A DNA stretch of 64,000 nucleotides from Combretum micranthum (lineage: Eukaryota > Streptophyta > Magnoliopsida > Myrtales > Combretaceae): contig JAMXBD010001382.1 in NCBI GenBank assembly GCA_024138025.1, positions 1 to 64,000 of the forward strand. Direction: 5' to 3'. Below, piece after piece: positions 1 to 13,010 of this stretch (its first letter is position 1; every line of letters begins with the position of its first letter). The translations under genes and the position numbers were made by a program. The notes beneath the pieces were generated by a model, which searched no databases, was not told the origin of the DNA, and saw nothing but the letters and a program-made list of their open reading frames with translations.

Positions 1-1404
1 TTAATGTTTTATTTATTTTGCTACTTGTTTTACATCATTTTTCATCATCCGACACCCTCTATTAATCATACAAACTGAGAATTACCATCTACATACTAAT
101 TTTACTTCATTAAACATCAAAATCTAGTTCTAGCATGCATGACCTCACTTAGGATTTAGCCTATAAATTCATATACTACAAACTTTATCTTATATTCTAC
201 TTACAACTAGCTTTAGTTCATCACATATACATGCAAAAGCAACAATCTAAACAAGAAAATAATCTTACTTACTTGTTTTGGTAAAACTTCAAATAAAACA
301 TTGCTACTACTACTCTTATTGTTGATGTAACTTCTTTTAAGCTTGCTTCCCTACTTCCATCTTGATTTTACCTTCCATTTCTCTTTATGATCTTCTCAGA
401 TTTGAGATTTTTAGTTGAATCTTTGGAATTTAAGAAAAAGAGAGATGGAGAAGAAGAAGAAGAGACATAATTGGAAAAAGAGAAAAGAAGAGAAAATGGC
501 AGCAAGAAAAGGAAAAAGAAATAAAAAGGATAAGGACAAAAATAATTAAGGATATCTATGATTAAAATATTTGATTTAAAAATTTCAATGAATATCTTTA
601 GATTTAGAAATAATTAAAAAATAATTTAACAATAGATATATTAGAAATTAATAGTTTGAATAAAAAATCTAACTTAAGGGTTCAATTTATAAATTTGATA
701 TTTAGTTTGAGTTTTGGATTAGAAACTAATTTTTTAAATAAATAGATAAAATTAAAATTTATGAGGATTAAAGATATAGACTTTAGGTTAAAATGACTAA
801 ATAAGATGTTTTGAAAAATTCAGATAATTGAATTTTTGAAATTTGGTTTATTGGATGATTGAAATAAAAGGGTTCTAATCAAAATTGGTTAAGCTAATAA
901 TGAAATTTGATTTGTTGGAAAGATAATCAAATACATAAACAAATTGAATGGAATAGAATTCAACTTGGTAGTTGAAAAGGTTTAAGGAATTTTGATTAAT
1001 GAAATGGATAATTGAAGCAAATAAACGAATAGAAAGGAGTGTTTGAAATCTCAAGCCAATCTAAACCATTTATTAATTTTGTTTACATCAATCTATCTAG
1101 TCATATTCTGTAATTTAACATACTTGATTTAATTGAACTATTTGAGCTTAATCTCCAATTTGCATTCTATTCAAAGTTCAAAATTAATTATTTATTGTAT
1201 TAGTTAATTAAACCATTTCTAACTTAAATAAACAAATGTTTTTATTATTTATTGGGAGTTAAGATTTTATATTGACTTTAAATTTTATAATTCAAAAGCG
1301 TTTGATTATTACCAATTTTAATTTTTTATAGATACCATTCACTTGTGATTTTTATTAAATGTTTCTAAGTTTGAAGTTGCTATTATAAATGGGAAGGATG
1401 TTTT
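1..1404. other. AT-rich intergenic DNA, no gene seen
   Basis: No open frame longer than background and no recognisable protein similarity in either strand. A purine-rich patch at about 430-540 (repeated GAGA/GAAGAAG) and long A/T-rich stretches are the only texture. Probably decayed repeat DNA. Confidence 0.5.
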
Positions 1405-2020
1405 TGTAGGGTTTCATACGAAATTTTAAATCATATTTGCAGCGGAAAAAATAAAACCCTAAAGCCTGGATTCATGTGTTCTAATTAAATCGAATACAAA
1501 AAGATGATTCAAAATAATACCTTGCAATTCGCATTTGTGAAAACCGATATCAATCCAGATCTACAAGGTACCACAATTTCGCAGCACCCTCTACTTCGTC
1601 CACACGAACAAGCGCCTCTAAAAGGAATCACCTTTGTGTGCTAGCACAATCTAGAATGCTTCTAGATTGTTTGAGAAGAATCTTGTTTTCTTGTGTTTCC
1701 CTTTTAGAGTTACAGAATTTCTCTACCGTCTAATGTGACAGTAAAATTCTTAACCCTAATGAGATGCTATCACACCTATTTATATTATGTCAGTATTTTG
1801 AACTGACAATAATGCCCCTAATCTTATTAGGGTTGGTAGTGATGATAAATTATTATTCATAATAATTTATTTATTCTTCCCATTGGATTTTAAAATTAAA
1901 TCACTAACTGGTGATTGGCCTCAAGTACATGAAATAACAATACTTAGTAATTGGCCTAGGGTACAATCACTAACAATTTTCTATAGGAAATATGCATGCC
2001 ACTGATTCTATATTATGGAT
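1405..2020 (-). repeat. Possible LTR (copia-like), minus orientation
   Basis: The stretch opens with TGTAGGGTTT on the + strand and contains, read on the minus strand, a TATAAATAGG promoter-like box (about 1776-1785) followed by moderately GC-rich leader sequence. This layout resembles a plant LTR lying in minus orientation. I did not find a matching target-site duplication or an adjoining gag/pol frame, so both ends are guesses. Confidence 0.3.
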
Positions 2021-2239
2021 TATAATATATAAGACTAATTTATTAAATTTATCCATTTTGATGCACAAAGTATGAGCAAACCAATAAATATAGATGCTTT
2101 AATGAGCAATCCAATTAGCGTGGATGCTTCAAGCAAAAAGTCAATATAGATGAACATGTTGGCCAAGATTATCCAAAAGGTAATAGCGGAACTCTTCCTT
2201 CTTCTAGTACAACACCTAACCCCCTCCTTCTGCATCAAA

Positions 2240-4184
2240 TTCTAACAAAAAATAGTTTATAGTTTGGGAACATATGACATTAGAATTACTAGAAAATGGA
2301 AACAAGAGGGCAAGATGCAATTATTTTCATATAACTTTTAAGCATACTGATGGGAATGGAACCAGTGCATTGTATACTCACTTGACTAGATGTAGACAAT
2401 TTGTTAACAAAGAGACAGTGAGTAGACAAAAGACTCTTCTTAATATATTAGAAAATAAGTAGCTTTCCATGCAACTAATTAATATGTTTGATGAAACTCG
2501 TTATCGGAGAGAGCTTGCTAGAATGTTTATAGTTGTTGAGTTTCCATTTAGATTTTTTGAAAATGAAGCCTTTATTAGTTATTTCAATGTATTGTAACCC
2601 ATGTTCTCAGTTCCATCCGTATAGCTTTGAGATGTGATTGTGTAGAGTTGTACAATGAGAAGAGGGAGAAATTGAGGGAATTCTTTTCTAAATTTAATAG
2701 TAGGGTGTGTTTGACTACTGACATGTGGACATCATGCCAAAATTTATCTTATATGTGTCTAACATGTCACTTTATTAATGGCAATTGAAAATTGCAAAAG
2801 GAGATTTTGAACTTTTGTCAAGTTTCTGGTCACTCTGGTGAAGCAATTAGTAGTCCTGTATAGGCATGTTTGAAGTGTTGGTGAATAACAAAGCTGCCAA
2901 TAGTTACAATTGATAATGCAAGTTCAAATGACCTTTGCATTCAGCATTTAAAAAGGATATTGCAATCTTGGGGAACACTTATGTTAAAAGGAGAGTATCT
3001 CCATATGAGATGTTGTAACATCTTTTAAGTTTAATTGTGAAGGAGAGTCTGAAAGATATGGATGATTCTATATTTAAAATTCGATCTGTAGTTAGATATG
3101 TTAGGTCTTCTGTATCAAGATTGGCAAGGTTCAAAAGTTGTGAGGCAAAAGAAAAAAAAAAACAAAAAAGTATAGGGAGTAAGGCACTGTTATCTTTAGA
3201 TGTTGAAACTAGATAGAATTCAACACATAAATGTTGGAGGTAGCTTTAAAATTTCTAAAAGCATTTGAGTTGTTGGAAATGAAGGATGAGAAGCTTAGGG
3301 CAGATCTTACAAGCAATAAAATGATGGGATTTCCTACAGAAGAAGATTAGGCATATGCATGTGGCATCTTGCCTTTCTTAAAAACACTTTATGATGCTAC
3401 TTTGAGTATTTCTAGCTCCTTGTATGCCACTTGCAATAAATTTGTTGAAGAAATTATGGGTATTGGGTGCAAGATCAAAGAACAATGTAGAAGCAATGAT
3501 CTAATGGCCCAAAGAATGAGTAGAAAGCATGTAAAGTATTAAGGAAATATTAACAACATAAATGTATTGTCATTTGTTGCTTCAGTTCTTGATCCTTGTC
3601 TAAAGTTGTCTTATGTGGATTGGATGGTAAGAGAGGTTTACAATGATTATAAAGAAAACCAGTTAATGGAAAAAATTCACCATACTCTCTCAAGCTTGTT
3701 CTATCACTATGATTCTAGTATAGAATAGAGTGGGGAAAGCCTTTAGAAAAATTCTGAAGATCATGAACCAAAACTAGAAGTGAAAAATGAAGAGTGTAAA
3801 AAAACATTGAGAAACAAGTTCACTAAAAAAGTAAAAGGTGACAAAACAATCCAAAAAAATGAATTGGAGAAGTATTTGGCAGAAGAGCACGAGGAACTTG
3901 ATGATGATGACAAAGGTTTTGATGTATTGGATTAATGGAATAAGTTCTTATATAAACACCTTATCTTCTCTTTAATGGCAAGAGACATTCTAGCAATTTC
4001 TCTATCAATCGTAGCTTCCAAAAGTGCTTTTAGCACAGGCGGTCGAGTTCTTGTTGTTTTTAGGAGTTCCCTAACTCCAAATATGGTGGAAGCGTACATA
4101 TGTTCACAAGATTGGTATAAAAAATTCGCAGGTGCGGTAGTAATGTTTGTTGAGAAGGAACTTGAAGCATTGGAAATTTTTTAA
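2240..4184 (+). pseudogene. hAT-family transposase relic (BED finger to hATC dimerisation domain)
   Basis: The translated pieces follow the order of a plant hAT (RICESLEEPER/DAYSLEEPER type) transposase. Residues from 2274-2460 resemble a BED zinc finger (motif NGTSALYTHLTRC, with the second Cys of the usual CxxC replaced by Phe). Around 2700-2760 is the stretch beginning LTTDMWTS. Around 3570-3700 is a segment with LDPCLKLSYVDWM, like the pre-C-terminal region. From 3960 to 4184 is a clear hATC dimerisation domain (VASKSAFSTGGRV, FRSSLTPNMVEAYIC). Many in-frame stops and frameshifts lie between the blocks, so it is not functional. The C-terminal block is the best preserved. I could not define terminal inverted repeats or an 8-bp target duplication. 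Domesticated hAT genes exist in plants, but the number of breaks argues against one here. Confidence 0.85.
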
Positions 4185-5488
4185 TTTGGTTTCAATTTGT
4201 TGTTTGATATGTGAAACTATCATTTTGAAATTTTATTTTAGTTTCATTTGTATATTATGTGCTAATAACATGCCTTTTTTTTTATAACATTTAGATGTTA
4301 AAACTACTGAATTATTGGATTCAACTGCTACAAATATCATCCTCAACTAAACTAAGGTTAGTCCATCGATGTGTATTAAATCAAGAATTGATATACTTTA
4401 CAAGTTTTGATGGTTTGCTATTTTATAGGGCTATTGAGTTTAATATCAATTGGTAGTTGGCACTGATTTTGCTGTTGAAGCCACTAAGATTAAAGTTCTC
4501 ACTTGTCACTCCTCTTTTTCTTCATTTAAATTTTTTCTATGTAGTGTATTTTGTGTTATTGATATTCTTAGGCTATATTAGGTTGTTATTGACTATTGTT
4601 AGGTTTTTGTTGTTTTATTAGCTTGTTAAAAAGAATGCAAATTTGAAATAGCATATTTGATGGTGAATTCAATTATGTTTAATTACATTGATGATGACAT
4701 GGATACATCGAATAGCTTTGCCTCATCAATATAATCATATCAATGTTATTGGTAGTTGAGACAAAAAGTACCAGTCTTGGGGAATAAGTTTGTAGGAAAC
4801 AAAAATTCTATCTTGAATGTATTAAGATTCTTTTCTAAGTCCTATTATGGAGCAATAATAACAAGTGAAGGGATTGGAGATCAATAAATAAAAGATAACT
4901 CTATTTATTTCGATTTAATTCGAAATGTAGACATTTCTATTTGATGCAATAATTATGGTCTAAATTATAAGAGGTTTTCTTTTTTGTTTAAATGAAATAT
5001 TTGCATATAGTGTTGATACAATTGTATATTACATAGTATTGTGTGTGAGACAAAAAGTTTACAATAGTAATGTAAATATAACATGTAAAGCCATATAAAA
5101 ATATATATATATACAATACATGTAGGAATATTATATGTAATTCACACAAAGCCAATAAGAAAATTCATGTAAAAGAACATTCATGTATCATTTCTATTCA
5201 GGTGCTTGAGATTCTATTGAAAAATATATGAATTCCCATATTTTGTGAACTTTTGCCTAAATCCATTTACTTTTAGATTTCTATTTTATAGTTGATTAGG
5301 ATTCCAAATAATTAAAGCCATGAAATCATTTTTTTATGTACTTTTGGATTCTCCCCTACAATGTTAGTATTAGTTCTATCGTGACACTATAAATTTACAT
5401 ACATAATGTATATGAATTCTTTGCATTGATCTTGTCTTTGAAATTACTAATATAAAAAAGAGATGGATATTGAAAAGTAAAAAAGACA
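4185..5488. other. AT-rich flank of the hAT relic, no gene seen
   Basis: No coding similarity recognised. It may hold the 3' non-coding end of the hAT element. Short TA microsatellite at about 5101-5114. Confidence 0.4.
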
Positions 5489-5493
5489 CTTCT

Positions 5494-8400
5494 TGTCACG
5501 CCCTAAAGGGTACCCTAAATATAACAGTCTGCCATACTCAATATTAAAGCTTAAGTATGACAACCTTAGTCATTCTAGAAGTTTTGGTATTAAGTGTAAG
5601 GCGTGCTCTCACAAATTTAGAGGACCATACTTTGAATTATGAAGCTTAAGAAGATATAATAACAAATTAAGAAAACGGAATTCATAATAAACATTCATTT
5701 ATAATAATTTTCTTACAAGTCTTAGGGGCATTCCCCCGTTAAAATAACTATGATCTATTATAAGAAATTTCCTATGAAGTCTACATCCAAACTAATTCTA
5801 AACTTCATCTAAAAAATTTCTTAACCAAAAAGGGGAAATACATGGCTGCATGGTCCACGTGGCCTCAACCACAAATAGTTAAACTGCAAAAGTTATCTAT
5901 AAGGGTATAAGCTAATAGGCTTAGTGAGAATTGTTTCCTTAAGTAAATTCTTGTGTAGTAAAATTCAAACAAGTTATTTAAGCATTGCAGTGAAATGCAA
6001 TATATACGTAAGCAGGCAAGGCATATAGTTTTCCAGGAACTATATGTTGAATGGATTTATGCTCTCCATTCGGGGTTTAGTGATAAGTAATCTTAAAATA
6101 AGTAGTTTTAGTTAAGTTATGCTTTCGATCATTACCACCAAGCATATAAGTCTACTTAGATTGAGCCATGCTTTTGGTTTATCCCTAAACATTGGTTTAA
6201 TTCCATGTCACCAAGCAATAGCTTTCGATCATAGCCGTCAAGTGTTGCTTTCGATCGTGCTACTATCCTTTTCACCTAAGGATAATAACCCCATGCAATG
6301 TGACTCACTTCGTGGTATGCATGAATCCATTTACTTAAAATATCATAGCATCATTATTATCAATTTTAAGGTGACCATAAAATCTCATACATATCAACTT
6401 CTATACTAAAACAAACGATTCTTACAATCAATTCACGCCTTGATATTCTTAGAATTCTTTCAACAATTTTTACATACATATCAATGTCTTTCCTTAATTC
6501 TAGTGTAACTAAACTATAAGCACAACCAAGCAAAGTATTTAAGGAAATAAACTTATGTTGTCATGGCAATATTTCTTCTAAATGGATAAGTTGATCAAAC
6601 AATCCACTTAGTCAAAATAATTCTCGAGATATGGGTATTCTTTTCGGGATCACCTAGTCAAGAAAGATACCCAAAATGAGTATTTTTGGATAATTTTCTT
6701 GAAATTTGACAAAACAATGTCATAAGAAAGTCAAAATTCGTGTAAAAGATAATTCCAATTTAAAATGGCCATAACTTGGTCATTTTAATTCAGAATTACG
6801 CATATAATATACGGATTTCTACCTATTGAAAAGATCTATCTATTTCTAAAACTATTTTCATCAAAATAGTCATTTAAGCTTCGAAACAGTGGTGATTAGA
6901 TTCACCACGAGTTTTCCTATCCTAAAAGCATTTGTTTCAAATATCAATTTCTTCCAAAATTTCTTTGATAAATACTTAGTTATCTATATAGTTGAGAAAT
7001 TCCTTTTTATAGATATATAGCTCATATTTCATCTATACTCAAGTGTTTGTTGTCCAACCAAATTTCTTTAGTAAAAAATAATGCTATTTTAAAAGTTTAG
7101 AAAACCATAGTTGACAAGAAATCCTTTTTGTAAATCCTTAAAAATGAATATTTTGATTCTTTTGTTTCCAAAGAATATTTTATGTTTATAAAAATAAATT
7201 TCTCTATTTTTCCTTTTCGAAACTTCTAATATTAGTGTCACTTTTCCTATTAGTTTTCTATACAATTTATCTTTGACCATTACTTGGAAACTCTTGGTTT
7301 GAAAACTCTCATTTCCCTTTTTATGTGGTTTTCTTTATTTTATGTTTTTGTGGAAAACATTTTTATATCAAAAGTCATCTTCTTTTGGAAAAAAATTTAA
7401 CAAAGGTAGCTTCAAAATTATAGTGAGTTCTTCCTAAAGTTTTGAAAAGAATAGATTTACTTTATTAAATCATAAATTCTACATTTCTTATAGAACCATT
7501 CTTAGGTTATAAAATCTCTTTTTGCAAAAAGTATATTTGAAGCTTTTAAAGTTTAGAGAATATTTTTTATGTGCATGATCATAAGAATAATAGCAAGCAA
7601 ACATAATAAATGAAGTCAAGTATTGAGAGTATTAACCTCTTCAAGGCTCTCGGACTAAAAAACAGACTAGTCCCAAAAAGAAAAGAAAATTGTTTTGACT
7701 TGATGAGGACAAGTTAAGACTAGAGACTAGTCTTAATTAAAATAACATGAAACAAATAAATTACAAAGAAAGAAGTAAATAAATTGCTTTGCATGAAAGT
7801 AAATAAATACAAGTGAGCTTATATGCTCTAAAGAATATATATATATATATATATATGTAAATACATAATTATATTTAGTTAGATATAATAACAACAATAA
7901 TATATGAGCAAAGTAAAATAACAACATAAAATATATAAATAGATATTCATGAACAAGAACAATACATGAACATAGTGTAGCTTCCATAATATTAAGTTTA
8001 GGAAACTCACACCATGGTCATGTAAAGTTACATGACATGGTAAAAGAAATATGGAAGAAGATTTTTACCTAAAGAGAATTTTGGAGTAATAGGTGTGTAT
8101 GGGTTTTGTGTATGTAGAAGGGGATTTGAGAATATTTTGAGAGAGTTTTGAGAGTGTATATGGAGAGAGTTTTGAGAGTTTTGAGAGAAGAATTTTGGAG
8201 AGTTTTGGTAGTGAATTTGTGGGTAGATGAAGTGTGAAAGAAATGAAAGAGGAGGGGAGTATTTATAGGAAAATAAGGAGTGAATTTGTGTGATTAAAAA
8301 TAATTGAAAAAGAAAATATATGAGTGAAATTGGGAGGGGAAGGCGTCGGCCATGGGGAGTGAGAGAGTGAGAGATGTTTTTTTTTTTTTTTGTATTTTTG

Positions 8401-8958
8401 TTAATTAAAAGAAATAATATGTAAGGTAGATATGATATAAAGTTATGGGAAAGATAAAAAGTAAAGATAATAGGTGTATAGAGTGTAAGAGTAGGTGTTA
8501 GAAAAAGTGGAGATAAATGAATAGTGTAATGTAAAGCAGATGTGACTAATAAAGTACCGGTAGTAAGAAAATACGCATATAAATGCGATATATGATATCT
8601 TGATTTACCAAAAAATTATAAAACAGATATTTTTAAAAACCTTATATTTTTACGAGTCTAACGATATATCTAGAATATTTTTACTATTCCGAGCCCAGGA
8701 CAAATTTTTCGAAAATTGTATTCATTTTAGTTTTAAAATGATTTGCGGTTTTACTAATTTGATATTTTTAAACTTTCTTATGTTATTACGAACTATTCTA
8801 CATACTAATTTTTTATTTACTCACTTAGGGTTGCGAACACGAGATTACCGGACATAACCTTGTTACATCTAACTAGAGTTTTGTTGAATTTAGGGTTTCT
8901 AGTTAACCTTCCGATTAGGGTTTAAACTTAACCAAACATCAAACTTTGGGGGTTTACA
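5494..8958 (-). mobile_element. Solo LTR, Ty3/gypsy family A (copy A1)
   Basis: The element runs from TGTCACGCCC to GGGGGTTTACA and is flanked on both sides by the 5-bp duplication CTTCT (5489-5493 and 8959-8963), which fixes the ends to the base. At 3,465 bp it has no gag or pol, so it is a solo LTR left by LTR-LTR recombination. Orientation is minus, judged from copy A3, whose LTR lies next to an integrase/chromodomain frame and polypurine tract. Read on the minus strand it starts TGTAAAC and ends GGGCGTGACA. A TATA box lies at 8260-8268. The lone frames inside are not protein-like. Family assignment to a chromodomain (Tekay/Del-like) gypsy lineage rests on A3. Confidence 0.9.
8260..8268 (-). 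promoter_or_regulatory. TATA box of LTR A1
   Basis: CTATAAATA on the minus strand, about 690 bp from the LTR 5' end. The same box occurs at the equivalent place in A2, A3 and A6. Confidence 0.65.
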
Positions 8959-9267
8959 CTTCTAGGATCATCTGATTAATTCTTACTTTACCACAAAATT
9001 TGAATACTAGGAATATATGGAACTGCATTGATATCATGGTATTTCTTTATAGGTAATGGCATTATTCTGCAAATATACAAAATTTACTTCAATTATTCTA
9101 GCTTTATCTCTACGCCTACAATTGAAGAAGACATGATACACTTAGCATGATATTATGTACGAAATAGGAAGGTTCTTGCTACTAAATTTATTGCTTCTAT
9201 AAATTTTATTTCAAGATAAAGTTGATGGCATTAATGAAGCATCTAAAATAGAAGAGGGCAACGGTGA

Positions 9268-11399
9268 TGTAATGCCCTAACTTTGGGGTCATTTATAACC
9301 TGCTACATGTTCATATAGAATATGGACATGCAAAGGTTTTGAACCTACTAATTCCTCCATAAACATAACAAATAACTCCAAAACCACTCACAACTTAATG
9401 ACTCAAAATATTCTTCAATTACTTAGATAGAATTGGAGACGATTACTTTAGATACCATCTTGCAATCCATATAGATTCATCTAATAGATGATTAAAAGAG
9501 TTTTACATTACCAATACCTTAAGATTTGTACATTAAGACTAAATGTTACTAACAAATACTAATCGCATATTATCACTCAGATCATCTACATATAAGTTAT
9601 TATATGTCTTCTACTCCTCATCTGAAAGTCTCACAACTAGCATCATTCCCATACCCATTGTTTGATTATGACTATCAATACATCGATACATATGTTCAAT
9701 ACCTGTATTTGAAAAAGATAAAAGGATGAGTTGGAGCCCAGTACAATGCTAACAAACAAATGCGTGTACAAATAATAAAAACTCATATGTATCACAATCA
9801 TATGAATTAAACAAACAACCATTTAATTATCTTTATCCTTAGCTTAACATTCAACAAAAGGATAACTCAGTATCCCAAAACACGTATCAATATTATAATT
9901 ACATATATATGATATTGGATACTCCCCAACATCTAAGAGTCTAAAACATGATTATTGAGTACTCCCTAATATTCTCGAAATCAAAACACTTAGATCTACC
10001 CAAGTTTTTTTTATGCACAACTCTACTCGGGATATCGTCACACATGGATCATTGGGTTACCACGATAATAGTGGGGATACTCCACCTATTACCAATAGCT
10101 AGACACAAGTAACAAATCAGCCGAATAGTTAATTAATCCATCTAAGATTCTATCCTAAATATACACAAGCATCAAGCAAGGTATACACGTACTTGGATAA
10201 TTGATTCAACTTAGTCAATAGCTAGAAAACTCTAACTTAGATTTACAACATATAAAAGGTATTTAGACTGTTTTACATTTCCTAACTTATTCCCAAATAA
10301 TATTCTCTAGGTTCCTCTCTCTCATTCTAATGTTAAAAATAGATATTTATATAAGATATTTGCATATATACATTGAAAGTTTAAATTTGAATAATAAAAT
10401 AATGAAAAATAGTAATTAATTGATATTAACAAAGCCTTGGGTTTTTAGAGTAATAATAAGCCTTAAATAAGTTAATTGAACAAGTTTCAAATGTTTTTGA
10501 GAAGGATAAATCAAGTTTTGGAAAAAGAAAAAAAAAAAGAGTTGTACACAAGTTGTGTACAAGGTTGTGTGCAAACCCATTATACATGACTATTAAACAC
10601 AGGTAGTGCAAATAAGTTGTACAAAAGAAAAAAATTGGGTAGAAAGCATTTTTAAAATATACGATCATTCTGTATAGGTTATGCAAAAGACAAAAATTAG
10701 GTGGAAAGCATTTTCAAAGTACATGACCACTCTGCACAAGTTGTGTATGAGGCCGTGCAAGACCAAAAATAGGGTTTTTCATGCAATTTTTATAAAGCAC
10801 CGATTTCCCTCATTTCCAACATTAAAAGCACAACTAATGATCAAATTCAACTCTTCTTCAAAACCTAAACACCTAAAATAACAGAACTTGCATAAAGATT
10901 GAATCTTGAATGTAGAAATCATGTTGCCTTATCAAGAATCTAACAATTCTTTTGTGTTTTAACTTTCTAAATATTTCTTTATTAAAGATTCCTCAAGAAT
11001 TCTCCAAAGAATTTATTGTCTTCCTGTCAAATCTTGATGGCAATGTCAAGGTGCCAAAAACTTATATCTAAATGTTTGTTTTATTAAGAAAAGATAAGAA
11101 AGAGAAGAAATTTCACTCACCATATTATCTTGTTAATAGCTTTTAAGGATTTCCAAAGGATTGTTGGAGGAGAAGGAGAAGATGTTTGCAACGTATGTAA
11201 GGGGATGAAGAAGGAGAAAGAAAAACACAGGAGGAGAAGGCTATTAAAATCTAATTTTATACGTTTGTAACTGTCAGCATTTTAAAAGATTTGGAGATGG
11301 ACAAATATGCTCCTGTTTTAGAAACAAAAATTACTAACTAGCCCCTTAATATAATTAATCTATATTTATCATTAATTTTTTTATTATTTGGATATTTCA
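9268..11399 (-). mobile_element. Solo LTR, family B (copy B3)
   Basis: Begins TGTAATGCCC and ends ATATTTCA, flanked by GGTGA on both sides (9263-9267 and 11400-11404). Length is 2,132 bp with no internal coding region, so it is a solo LTR. Read on the minus strand its end TTAGGGCATTACA matches the LTR ending near 48682 (copy B2), and several interior blocks align with B1 and B2. Near 10622-10745 it contains two 62-bp tandem units, preceded by a GTGTACAA-rich block. The interrupted host sequence resumes at 11405. Confidence 0.88.
10541..10745 (-). repeat. Reiterated-motif block with 62-bp tandem duplication inside LTR B3
   Basis: GTACACAA/TTGTGTAC motifs crowd 10541-10575, followed by two diverged copies of a 62-bp unit (10622-10683 and 10684-10745, both beginning CAAAAGA and containing GGTxGAAAGCATTTT). 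No protein is suggested by it. Confidence 0.7.
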
Positions 11400-11415
11400 G
11401 GTGATTTTCCAGCTA

Positions 11416-11532
11416 TAGGGTAATGAACTGTACCATGCTGTTATGAACTTCACATGGATGTCGCAGAGGGGCAGCAGCGATATGTCAATTATAGGGCAAT
11501 GTTGTACTATGTTGTGAACTTTACATGGATGT
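11416..11532 (+). repeat. Diverged direct duplication
   Basis: A unit beginning TATAGGGTAATG and ending CACATGGATGTC (about 11416-11462) recurs in altered form at about 11490-11532, starting TATAGGGCAATG and ending TACATGGATGTC. It lies in the sequence that LTR B3 interrupted. Confidence 0.6.
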
Positions 11533-12492
11533 CATTTTACTCTTCGTTGCTGTTAGATTTTTTAATGAATTTGATAGCCAAAACTTGATGACCTTCTTAA
11601 GTTGCTATAGTTGTAAATGAGTAAAGGTTTGGCTTGATTAGAGTTCTTTCATTTTTCTTTCATTTTACCTTTTCTTGCTGCTAGTTCTTTCATTTGTATG
11701 GCATAATGTGGAAAGATAGGTACATGTTATAAGTTCTTTTTATTGAGATGAGAAAAGAGAAAATTCTCTTTTCAGTATATGGTTCGAAACATACACCAAA
11801 CCGTACCCAACTACTGTTTTTGTTCAAAAAATTAGCAAATCAAACCATATGCATAGATTCAATTTATTAAAAAAAAAAAAAAAACAAACTGTACTGCGCC
11901 ACCCCTACTTGACACTATTTGCTCTGATTTCTTATGTGGAAAAGACAGCCTATCAGTATTAGTCGTTGTTAAGAGAGATAGTAAAAATTCAATGATTAAT
12001 ATTTCTTTCATAACATAAAACAAAGCACAAGGTGTCAAAGAGGTAGTAAAAATATTTACGAAAAGTTTGATTAGATATTAAATTGACAAATTCAAAATTT
12101 AATATCAAATTAAACTTTAGTACAAAGTTAGCTATCAAATTCCACACTTACCCTAAATTCAAATTTCTATATATTAAAAAGCATCAATAGAAATCGTACC
12201 ATAAAAATTGGTATAACCGGATGAATCTATCTACGAGCCGGGCCACCCGCCCACCCACCAGGGACCACTCTCGTCATTTACGCAGAGTCGCTTCATTTAC
12301 TCACAAACTCAACAAACCAAACTGTTTATTCCCCATTTTCTTAGTCAATTTTCCACTCTTTTTGATGAGTTGAAGTTAAAACTACCTTGAGAACTTCCAA
12401 CAGCCACCACATGGTTTAATATATATGCACCCATATTCCTATCTTTAGCTAGGCCTATTTAATAAATTCATTGGTGACATGAAATCTGTCTT
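11533..12492. other. Intergenic region upstream of the EPFL-like gene
   Basis: Mostly AT-rich with an A run near 11870-11884. A GC-richer patch at about 12232-12300 (GGGCCACCCGCCCACCC) precedes the EPFL-like gene and may belong to its promoter. No coding similarity was seen. Confidence 0.4.
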
Positions 12493-13010
12493 ATGAATCA
12501 TGACCATGAACAGTTCACTGAACTTTTGTTTCCTATCCACTGTTGCAGTGTTCATTATACTTCTCCATCTTCTCTCCTCCTTCTAACATCCTTGATCAGC
12601 ATCTCTCCCCTATTCCTCGCCGGGTAAGTAACCACAAAAATTAAACCGCTCTTGTTTTAATATGATCAAATGTAAGCGAAATGTATGTTTTTTTATGCTG
12701 TAAAGCAGCTTGATTCCAAAACATGATGTTGAATTTGTGGTGTTGTATGTTTACTATTATTCAGGGATTGCAAATGGAGAAGAAAACAAGGCTAGGTTCC
12801 AGACCACCAAGATGTTGGAACAAATGCAATAGTTGTCATCCATGCTTGGCTGTCCAAGTACCAACATTACCCAACCACAACAGGAGGAATAAGAATTCCA
12901 AGAGCATCACTATTCCAATGGAGTTCCTGAAGCCACAAGCAAATGGATACACCAATTACAAGCCTTTGGGCTGGAAATGCAGATGTAAGAACCATCTTTT
13001 CAATCCTTAA
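12493..13010 (+). CDS. EPF/EPFL-family secreted cysteine-rich peptide (gene model uncertain at 5' end)
   Basis: The C-terminal exon (12765-13010) encodes a typical EPIDERMAL PATTERNING FACTOR-LIKE mature peptide: KTRLGSRPPRC, then a CxxxCxxCxxC cluster (first Cys codon at 12813), AVQVPTLP, a variable loop, YKPLGWKCRCKNHLFNP and a stop at 13010. That gives six cysteines, the EPFL rather than the eight-Cys EPF1/2 pattern. Family members are apoplastic ligands of ERECTA-family receptor kinases controlling stomatal or organ patterning. An acceptor TTATTCAG precedes 12765. Upstream, an ATG at 12493 opens a frame rich in Leu/Ser/Ile that reaches a good donor (GG|GTAAGT at 12624), which would suit a signal peptide exon and a 141-bp intron. 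However, that exon ends in phase 2 whereas exon 2 needs phase 0, so the join is out of frame. A second ATG at 12501 gives a more hydrophobic N-terminus but stops early. Either the first exon lies elsewhere or the gene has an indel. Family call strong, start weak. Confidence 0.75.

Noticed and set aside
8600..8857. 85-residue + strand frame near the end of LTR A1
   Set aside because: Lies antisense in the U3 part of the LTR and is not maintained in A2, A3 or A6.
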